Shown: positions 17,875-24,352 of the stretch, piece by piece
How the letters are laid out: each line of letters opens with the position of its first letter
Position numbering within the stretch: the stretch's first letter is position 1
DNA from: Arthrobacter sp. 18067
Lineage (GTDB): Bacteria > Actinomycetota > Actinomycetes > Actinomycetales > Micrococcaceae
Assembly (NCBI RefSeq): GCF_902706295.1
Contig: NZ_CACSJJ010000013.1
Span: 90,139-154,138 of the forward strand
Length of the DNA: 64,000 nucleotides
Reading direction: 5' to 3'
Notes under the pieces: model-generated
What the model saw: the letters and a program-made list of their open reading frames with translations, nothing else
Database searches by the model: none
What the model was told of the DNA's origin: nothing
Translations under genes and position numbers: made by a program

Positions 17875-18030
17875 GTTCTTCCACCTCCTTTCTACGGGAG
17901 AGAAAGAGCGGCAGGGCCAGTGCATGCCGTTCAGTGAGCCAATTTTACGCCCAAAATCCAACGCCGAGCTGGCATTTGATGACAATGTTCCACTCAACCA
18001 TTGTCATTAAATGCCACCTGGCGAGGGGTG

Positions 18031-18255
18031 TTACCGCAGCGACTTGTCATCCGGGTTGCGGGGCACCACGTACGTACTGCCATCGGGACGGCGGAGGGTT
18101 TCCCACTGCTGCGTCTCGGCCTGGCGCTGGGCGAGGAGCTTCCGGTTGGCTTCGGTCATTTCATGGTCGAGGGAACTGCTGTGCGCGGGGCCGAAAACAA
18201 CCCTGAACTTCCCTGTGGCGCGCATGAACTTCCGGGTGAGAGATTCCTTGGCCAC
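18031..18255 (-). CDS. Small hypothetical protein, divergent from the OhrR-like regulator
   Basis: The 74-residue basic, soluble protein begins MAKESLTRKFMRATGKF and contains VVFGPAHSS. Its C-terminus, LRRPDGSTYVVPRNP, resembles the end of the 78-residue neighbour at 17638. The GTG start at 18255 has GAGGAG about ten bases upstream. Its promoter region is shared with the divergent MarR/OhrR regulator and contains a TTAGT-AC-ACTAA palindrome. It may therefore be that regulator's target. Function unknown. Confidence 0.6.
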   Translation of the reverse strand: MAKESLTRKFMRATGKFRVVFGPAHSSSLDHEMTEANRKLLAQRQAETQQWETLRRPDGSTYVVPRNPDDKSLR

Positions 18256-18295
18256 GCGGATCGACTCCTCTTTTTTAGACGGTTCAATGAGTCCA

Positions 18296-18321
18296 TAGTA
18301 CGCTAATCATTAGTACACTAA
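18296..18321. promoter_or_regulatory. MarR/OhrR operator-like palindrome
   Basis: A perfect 12-bp palindrome TTAGTACACTAA (18310-18321) is preceded by a related TAGTACGCTAA (18296-18306). It lies between the divergent gene at 18255 and the MarR-family gene at 18367. AT-rich palindromes of this kind are typical MarR sites. Confidence 0.5.
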
Positions 18322-18366
18322 CTAATTGATCGGCGCGAGCTGATCCAACAAGCACAGGAGGCAGCC

Positions 18367-18834
18367 ATGACGGCCATCGACGAGTCCGCCCAGGAGACCG
18401 ACGACCTCCTCCTGGAGCGCCAACTTTGCTTTGCCCTGACCGTCGCATCCCGCAGTGTGGTGGGCATCTACAAGCCCGTACTGGAACGCCTCGGCCTGAC
18501 TCATCCCCAGTACTTGGTCATGCTTGCCCTCTGGGAACGGAGCCCCCGGACGCTGAAGGACATCAGCGACAGCCTCCTCCATGATCCAGCCACCCTCTCC
18601 CCGCTGCTGAAGCGCCTCGAAGAAGCCGAGCTCATCACCCGCGAACGCGTGCCCGGCAACGAACGCGCCCTGGCCATCAAGCTGACAGAGAAGGGCGCTG
18701 CCCTCCGCGCACAGGCGACGGCTGTTCCAGGTGAAATCCGCCAACGCCTGCAGCTCAGCCGCGAAGAAGTAGCCGAGCTCCACCAAGCCATGACTGGCCT
18801 GATCGCGGCAACCCAGCGCAGCACCTCAACCTGA
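18367..18834 (+). CDS. MarR-family regulator of the OhrR (organic peroxide sensor) type
   Basis: The 155-residue protein has the MarR winged-helix fold (LGLTHPQYLVMLALWERSP, then DPATLSPLLKRLEEAELITRER). Near the N-terminus LLLERQLCFAL places a Cys at residue 21 in the same context as the peroxide-sensing Cys of OhrR. No ohr peroxidase gene is adjacent. The divergent small gene at 18031 is the nearest candidate target. AGGAGG precedes the ATG. OhrR-type sensing is inferred from the Cys context. Confidence 0.8.
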   Translation: MTAIDESAQETDDLLLERQLCFALTVASRSVVGIYKPVLERLGLTHPQYLVMLALWERSPRTLKDISDSLLHDPATLSPLLKRLEEAELITRERVPGNERALAIKLTEKGAALRAQATAVPGEIRQRLQLSREEVAELHQAMTGLIAATQRSTST

Positions 18835-18952
18835 TACCAAACCGGCAGCCAGTTTCCCTAGCCAAGCGCACAGCCTCAGTGGTGTGCTGGAAGCGGACAC
18901 AGAGACGGGTACCTGAAGTGCCACGTAAAATGGACGCAAACTAGGAGATTCC

Positions 18953-19474
18953 ATGCGCATGCGATTTGTTCGGCCCCTGTTGGCAGTCCTGGCCGTCGCC
19001 GGCCTCGCCGCATGTTCAGGCACCCCATCGCCAGGTTCCACGGGCAGCGCAACGCAGGCACCGTCGTCGTCGGCCCCTTCGAGCAGCAGCCCGAGCAGCA
19101 GCGCAACCCCCAGCGCGTCAGCAGCCGCAGGCGCAGGCGACGCCGAACTCTCCATCACGCTGATTGAAAAGCCGGAAGCCGCACCCCAGACCTTCACGCT
19201 CGTTTGCACGGCCGGCGCGCCGGCCGCCGAAAGCAACCACCCGTCGGCCGCTGAAGCGTGCACGTCCATCAAAAACAGCCCCTCCATCCTCAGCTCTGCC
19301 CCCACCAAGACAGACCAGGCCTGCACCATGCAATACGGTGGCCCGGCAACTGCCAAGGTGACCGGAGCCGTGGACGGCAAGGAAGTCACGGCGGCGTTCA
19401 GCCGGACGGACGGCTGCCAGATCGCGCTATGGGACGCCGCCAAGAGCGTCCTCGGATCAGATGGCGGCCTCTAG
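18953..19474 (+). CDS. Secreted lipoprotein with subtilisin-inhibitor-like domain
   Basis: The 173-residue protein starts with a lipoprotein signal (LAVLAVAGLAAC, lipid Cys at 21). A Ser/Thr/Pro linker of about 40 residues follows, then a domain of about 110 residues resembling Streptomyces subtilisin inhibitor. It has four Cys in LVCTAG, EACTSI, QACTMQYGGP and DGCQIALW, matching the two-disulfide spacing of that family. The domain is shared with the gene at 20429. A large secreted subtilisin-like protease lies just downstream on the other strand. Inhibitor function is an inference from fold and context. It overlaps the next gene by 14 bp. Confidence 0.65.
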   Translation: MRMRFVRPLLAVLAVAGLAACSGTPSPGSTGSATQAPSSSAPSSSSPSSSATPSASAAAGAGDAELSITLIEKPEAAPQTFTLVCTAGAPAAESNHPSAAEACTSIKNSPSILSSAPTKTDQACTMQYGGPATAKVTGAVDGKEVTAAFSRTDGCQIALWDAAKSVLGSDGGL

Positions 19475-20399
19475 GCTGCAGCACCTCCCCCAAGAGCAAT
19501 GGCTCGGGCTGGAGGCAGCCCATCACGCACGCGTCGAGCGCTACTCAGACCCGTACCTGGCCCGACGCTCCGCCGGTAAGAAGCACCCTGTTGAGGACTT
19601 CCTCTTCACCTACTACACGCAAAAGCCGGGCCAGCTGCTTCGCTGGCACCCCGGCGATGGAACGGTCCTCAGCGGTCCGCGCGCCCTTGAGCGTGCCGCG
19701 TGGAAGTTCTACAGAACGCTCGACGACGGCGAACTCGCCTCACTCGGTCTGCCCGCGGGCACGCCGGCGGTCACCTTTGATCGCAGCAGCTTTGTAGCCG
19801 ACCGCGCCGAAGCCATCCGCTTCGCGGGCATCATCCTCGCAGGCACGGCCAAGCGTCCGGCCCAGTTCGGGTGCTTCGGCCTGCACGAGTGGGCCATGGT
19901 GTACCGGCAGGAGAAGTTCGAGCTGCGGCACGAATACCTGAAGCTGAGGCTCGGCGGTGAAGGCACGGACACGGTGGTGGAAGAGAACCGCATCCGCTGC
20001 TCCCACTTCGATGCGTTCCGTTTCTACACTCCGGACGCCACGCCTTTGAATGAGCTCACTCCCACCCGCGAAAACCAACGGACCATGGAGCAACCGGGGT
20101 GCCTGCACGCCAACATGGACCTCTACAAGTGGGCTTACAAGCTGGCCCCGGCCCTGCCCAGCGAGCTGGTGATGGATTGTTTCGAACTCTCGTGGCGGAT
20201 CCGTGCCATGGATATGCAGGCTTCCCCGTACGATCTCGAAGAATGGGGCTACCCACCCATCAGGATCGAGACACCGCAGGGCAAGGCCGAGTACGTTGAA
20301 TACCAGCGGGCTTTCGCGGCCGAATCCCAGGAGCTGCGGACCCGCGTGCTCCAGGCAGTAGATCCGCTCCTCCATGAGCTGACTGGATTGGCCGCCTGA
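19461..20399 (+). CDS. Conserved actinobacterial protein, usually labelled 3-methyladenine DNA glycosylase
   Basis: The 312-residue protein has HPVEDFLFTYYTQKPGQLLRWHPG near residues 41-64, CFGLHEWAMVYR near 137-148 and EQPGCLHANMDLYKWA near 213-228. Proteins with these motifs are commonly annotated as 3-methyladenine DNA glycosylases in actinobacteria. I see none of the classical AlkA or Tag motifs, and I know of no biochemical proof. The conserved His, Glu and Cys suggest an enzyme. The ATG at 19461 lies inside the end of the preceding lipoprotein gene, so the two are coupled. Confidence 0.6.
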   Translation: MAASRLQHLPQEQWLGLEAAHHARVERYSDPYLARRSAGKKHPVEDFLFTYYTQKPGQLLRWHPGDGTVLSGPRALERAAWKFYRTLDDGELASLGLPAGTPAVTFDRSSFVADRAEAIRFAGIILAGTAKRPAQFGCFGLHEWAMVYRQEKFELRHEYLKLRLGGEGTDTVVEENRIRCSHFDAFRFYTPDATPLNELTPTRENQRTMEQPGCLHANMDLYKWAYKLAPALPSELVMDCFELSWRIRAMDMQASPYDLEEWGYPPIRIETPQGKAEYVEYQRAFAAESQELRTRVLQAVDPLLHELTGLAA

Positions 20400-20428
20400 G
20401 CACCCGCCGCCACCAGCGAAAGGTAACC

Positions 20429-20830
20429 ATGGTTTCCCCCACGAGCGAGTCACCCAACAGCGAGTACGACGTCGATCTCACAGTCACGCTGACAGAGGCA
20501 CCTGGCGCTGAGAGCCACGAGTTCCACCTCCGATCCACCGCCGGTCTCTTGTCACCGGACCCCGAGTCGCTCGATTCGAACCTGCCTGACGCGCCTGCGG
20601 CGCTGGCCGCCGTCGAGCAATTCGGCGCGGAAATCTTCTTTCCGGAGCCCCGACCGGACCGGATCTGCACGCAGCAGTACGGCGGTCCCCAGGTAGCCGT
20701 GGTCACGGGCTGGTTCCGTGGGCGCAAGGTCCACAGCCGTTTCAGCAGGACCGACGGCTGCGAGATTGCACGCTGGAAAACCCTGGCGTCGCTGCTGGGA
20801 AACACCGGAGGCTCAACCGGCGCGATCTAA
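20429..20830 (+). CDS. Subtilisin-inhibitor-like protein lacking a signal peptide
   Basis: The 133-residue protein is a paralogue of the lipoprotein domain at 18953. CTQQYGGPQVAVVTG and FSRTDGCEIARW near the C-terminus match CTMQYGGP and FSRTDGCQIALW there. It has no export signal and only two Cys; the first disulfide pair is missing (the LVC position is occupied by Arg). It may therefore work in the cytoplasm or not as an inhibitor at all. ATG at 20429; AAAGG precedes it. It ends 12 bp before a dispersed palindromic repeat. Confidence 0.6.
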   Translation: MVSPTSESPNSEYDVDLTVTLTEAPGAESHEFHLRSTAGLLSPDPESLDSNLPDAPAALAAVEQFGAEIFFPEPRPDRICTQQYGGPQVAVVTGWFRGRKVHSRFSRTDGCEIARWKTLASLLGNTGGSTGAI

Positions 20831-20842
20831 AACCACTTAAAG

Positions 20843-20905
20843 CAACGCGGGGTCACTTACGGCCCGTAATGGGGTGCCCAATGGGCCGTAAGTGACCCCG
20901 CGTTG
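20843..20905. repeat. Dispersed palindromic repeat, copy 1 (convergent-gene junction)
   Basis: Arms 20843-20865 and 20883-20905 are perfect 23-bp complements, containing CAACGCGGGGTCACTTACGG, around a 17-nt loop. It fills the gap between convergent genes ending at 20830 and 20918. Copies 2 and 3 are at 33918 and 49454. It is a likely bidirectional terminator. Confidence 0.85.
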
Positions 20906-20917
20906 TTGATGCGGGAC

Positions 20918-23900
20918 TTAGCCGGCGTTGTTGCTCTGTGTCGGCTCGTCGGCGCGGATCTTGCCGCGGTGCTTCTTGTCCTTCTTGTCCTTCTTCGGGT
21001 CCTCCTCGTCCGGAACCACTACGGTGCCGCCCGGGTTGACCAGGACCGTGACGAAGCTCGGCTCGCTGGTACCTGCGAAGGTCAGGCGGCCAATGTAGGA
21101 GCCGGGCTCGAGGTTCTTCCAGTTCAGCGAAATCTGGCCCGTCTTGCCGTTGGCGAGGCGGATCGGATTCGGCGTCACGGTGGCGTTGCCCTGGTTGGCA
21201 CCAAGGACTGCGGCATCAACAGTGGCCTTGGTGGCCTGGTTGTTCGGGCTCGCGTAGAGGTTGGCGAAGACGTAGTAGTCGCCGGCTTCCGGGTTGGGGA
21301 CGGACAGGGTTTCGCTGGCAGACGCCGTAGCGGCCGGCAACTGCTGACCGGAGGGCGTGAGCACCAGCATGTCGAAGTCCGCGGCCTCGTTGGAGGAAAT
21401 GACCGAGAACTTGGCAAGGGCACTTCCCTGGCCAACAGTCACCTTCTTCACGTAGTTGGAAGCATTGGTCTCCCCCGCGAACGGGCCGGGAACAAGCTCA
21501 ACAGCCGAGGAATCAGCCTTGGACAGGCCATCAACTGTGACGCCCACCGGCAGGTTGGTGCCGGAGGTGATGTTGATGGTGGCCGAGCCGTTGCGGCCCG
21601 TTCCGGTAAACGCCAGGGCCTTGTCCGCGATGACGGACTGCGGCCTGACGGCGATCGGCGAGGTGACGGTCTTGTTGGCACCCTGCCAGCTCAGCGAACC
21701 CATGGCGAACTTGCCCAGGGCTGCGTTGTTGTTTTCGAACTGGACCTTGAACGTCTTCTTCTCACCGGCTGCCCCGAAGTTCAGGACGGACGGAGTGACC
21801 TTGACGTTGACGCCCGGGACGTTGACCGAGGCACGGTAGAGGCCCGGGGTCAGCGCCGTCACCGTACGGGTGACCTCGATCTTGCCTGCGAGGTTGCCGA
21901 GAGCGAAGGAAGGAACGTTCATGTCGCGCGGTGCCGTGGTGCCGAGGCCTTCCATGCCCAGGTCCATGCCCGTGCCCTGGATGAACTTAAGGTAGTCCTC
22001 GGTGGTGGCGTCGTACACGAGGCCGGGCGAGAGGACCTTGGCCGGATCAACCTGTCCGGCACCTGTTGCGAAGACGTCCTTGTTGATGGCGCCGTTGGCC
22101 AGCTTGACCGGACCGGCGGTGGTCATCATGGCGGACTTCACGGTGGCCGGGGACCACTTCGGGTTCTTGCCCAGGATCAGCGCGCCGAAACCGGCAACGT
22201 GCGGGGAAGCCATGGACGTTCCGGACAGGAAGCCGAAGTTGTCCCCGCCGGTACCGATCGGAGAAACACCGGCGAGGATGGCGACGCCGGGGGCGGACAC
22301 ATCAGGCTTCAGCAGGTCCGAGTCCGTGGCAAGCAGCGGACCGCGCGAGGAGAACCCGGCGATCTGCGGCTGAGCCTCGGCCGGCAGGCCTGTGGTGTCC
22401 CGGTTCAGCAGGGAGACGGTGATGGCGGGGTTGGCCGTGACCTTGTCCTTGATGGCCTGGGTAGCAGGCGGGTTCACGTGGACCGTGGGGATCACGTGCT
22501 TGTCGGTATCCAGCGATGAATCCGTCAGGTTCACCAGGATCATGCCCACGCCACCGCCGCGCAGTACTTCGGCGCTCTTTGCGGTGCGATCAACCACGCC
22601 GCGGTCACAGACAACAACCTTGCCTGTTACCTTGGCCGGGTCCAGGGACCCCGGTGCACACAGCGCCGCGTTGCCTTCACCGCTTGCAGCGTTGGTGGAC
22701 AGCACGACGCCGGCCCCACTCACCTCGCGGTTCATGATGCTCGCTCCGCGGAACTTGCTGCCATCGGAGAACTCAACAGTGCCCTGGAGTTCCTGCGAGA
22801 AGGAGGTCGCGGCAACCGTGGTCAGCCAGGGTGCTCCATGGTTCACGGTGCTGGCGGTCGGTCCGGAGTTACCGGCCGAGGTGGCCACGAAGATACCTGC
22901 CGAGGCCGCCGACAGGAACGCCAGCGAAACGGGATCCGTGGTGGACGTCGTGGAACCGGAGATGGAGTAGTTCAGGACATCCACACCATCCAGGATGGCC
23001 TGCTCGATCGCGTCCACCGAAGCGGAGCCGTAGCAACCACCCGTGGCGGGGTCGGTGTCTTCCCAGCACACCTTGTAGACGGAGAGCTTTGCTGCGGGTG
23101 CGATGCCGCTGGTGGTTCCGAAGCTGCGGCCATCCACCACTGCGTCCACGTTGGCGTTGCCCGCCGCGGTGGACGCGGTGTGGGTGCCGTGGCTGTCCAC
23201 GTCCACGGGAGAGATGACCTCTTCCGGAGCGCGGTTTTCCGGAGGGACGGTCTCAAGGAAGGCGTCCGCGAAGTAATGGGTGCTGAGGACCTTGGAGTTG
23301 CAGGCGCTGCCATCGTAGTCCGCGCCGGTATCGGTGCCGGCCTGGCATTCGCCGACGAAGGTGTCGCCGTCGGCCTTGAGCATGGCGATCTTGCCGTCGG
23401 CGGTGCGGTAGGGAACGCCGACCTGCGGGTTGCCTACCAGCGGCCCAACGGGTTCACCTGCGAAGAACGGATTGGAGGGGGTGTAACCGGTGTCGATCAC
23501 GCCAACAACGGTGCCCTTGCCGGCGTTGTCCTGTCCGCCGTACTGGGTGGCCCATGTACCGTTGGGACCGCTGAGCTTCAGGAAGTCGGTGGTGGAGTAA
23601 TCCGGGGCGTACTGCGTGTCCGGTGCAACCATGAGGACCTTGGGATCCTTGGCCAGGTTAATGGCCTGGTCTGCCGTCAGGTTTGCGCTGAAACCATTGA
23701 CGGCGGTGGTGAAGTCACGCTCGATGGTGACGTTTTCCTGCGTTGCAATGTCCTGCTGCTGTGCTTGCAGGTGCTGCTGGTATTCCTTCACCTCGGCACT
23801 GTCGGCGTCGAGTTTCGTGCCTTCTTCCGGCTTGGTGGGCGCAAGGCCCGCCGTGCCGCCGTCGTAGGTTGCTGCAGGCTTCTCGGCAAGGACCACCATG

Positions 23901-24106
23901 TAACGGCCGTCTTTATATGCGCTGGGGTCAAGGTTCTTCTTGGCCACGCCTGCAACATTCCCGGGCGTCTCCGGAGCGGGAGCGGCCTGGGCCGGCATCG
24001 CCATCGAAGAGAGAAGCAACGGCAAGCCCACGGCCAGTGCCGCAGCCTTTCGAAGCCCCCCGCTTCTGACGAAGCTCTTTCCTTGTGATTTCACGAGTCG
24101 TTGCAC
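20918..24106 (-). CDS. Secreted subtilisin-like serine protease (S8) with PA domain
   Basis: The 1062-residue pre-pro-enzyme begins with a basic start and hydrophobic stretch ending MAMPAQAAPA (signal peptide, cut near 42). An inhibitor-I9-type propeptide spans about 65-170. The catalytic triad is Asp205 (GVIDTGY), His306 (DSHGTHTAS) and Ser631 (SGTSMASPH), with oxyanion Asn413 (SAGNSG). A protease-associated domain is inserted at about 465-560. A fibronectin-like and beta-rich C-terminus follows and ends in a Lys/Asp-rich tail. There is no LPxTG or membrane anchor, so it is probably free or loosely wall-bound. GTG start with GAAAGG upstream. Two subtilisin-inhibitor-like genes lie convergent to it. 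Confidence 0.92.
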   Translation of the reverse strand: MQRLVKSQGKSFVRSGGLRKAAALAVGLPLLLSSMAMPAQAAPAPETPGNVAGVAKKNLDPSAYKDGRYMVVLAEKPAATYDGGTAGLAPTKPEEGTKLDADSAEVKEYQQHLQAQQQDIATQENVTIERDFTTAVNGFSANLTADQAINLAKDPKVLMVAPDTQYAPDYSTTDFLKLSGPNGTWATQYGGQDNAGKGTVVGVIDTGYTPSNPFFAGEPVGPLVGNPQVGVPYRTADGKIAMLKADGDTFVGECQAGTDTGADYDGSACNSKVLSTHYFADAFLETVPPENRAPEEVISPVDVDSHGTHTASTAAGNANVDAVVDGRSFGTTSGIAPAAKLSVYKVCWEDTDPATGGCYGSASVDAIEQAILDGVDVLNYSISGSTTSTTDPVSLAFLSAASAGIFVATSAGNSGPTASTVNHGAPWLTTVAATSFSQELQGTVEFSDGSKFRGASIMNREVSGAGVVLSTNAASGEGNAALCAPGSLDPAKVTGKVVVCDRGVVDRTAKSAEVLRGGGVGMILVNLTDSSLDTDKHVIPTVHVNPPATQAIKDKVTANPAITVSLLNRDTTGLPAEAQPQIAGFSSRGPLLATDSDLLKPDVSAPGVAILAGVSPIGTGGDNFGFLSGTSMASPHVAGFGALILGKNPKWSPATVKSAMMTTAGPVKLANGAINKDVFATGAGQVDPAKVLSPGLVYDATTEDYLKFIQGTGMDLGMEGLGTTAPRDMNVPSFALGNLAGKIEVTRTVTALTPGLYRASVNVPGVNVKVTPSVLNFGAAGEKKTFKVQFENNNAALGKFAMGSLSWQGANKTVTSPIAVRPQSVIADKALAFTGTGRNGSATINITSGTNLPVGVTVDGLSKADSSAVELVPGPFAGETNASNYVKKVTVGQGSALAKFSVISSNEAADFDMLVLTPSGQQLPAATASASETLSVPNPEAGDYYVFANLYASPNNQATKATVDAAVLGANQGNATVTPNPIRLANGKTGQISLNWKNLEPGSYIGRLTFAGTSEPSFVTVLVNPGGTVVVPDEEDPKKDKKDKKHRGKIRADEPTQSNNAG

Positions 24107-24295
24107 CTTTCACTGAGGGAGGCCCGGGCTCCATCGCCAAGGCCTGTCAACTGGAGTTGGTTGGTTTTTTGACAGTTCCTGTCAAAGAAGCGCAACCAGC
24201 CGAGTCACAGAGTACCTAGTGAGAGCCAAATATGACATACAGCACATTTGGAGAAATTTGTCTTGTCACAGCAACGGCGATTCGTCATGGAACGA

Positions 24296-24336
24296 CCAAC
24301 AACGGACCACAGGAAAATCCTGCGGTCCGTTGCTGG
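24296..24336 (-). terminator. Hairpin terminator downstream of the sialidase gene
   Basis: A 19-bp stem with two mismatches (24296-24314 with 24318-24336) and a 3-nt loop. It lies 17 bp after the sialidase stop codon on the minus strand and contains AACGGACCACAGGA. The 190 bases beyond it up to 24106 must hold the protease promoter; I see no other element there. Confidence 0.65.
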
Positions 24337-24352
24337 TTATCGAACCGCAAGG

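Noticed and set aside
20903..22519. 538-codon plus-strand frame opposite the S8 protease
   Set aside because: It opposes the protease with an intact triad, crosses the palindromic repeat and has no ribosome site.
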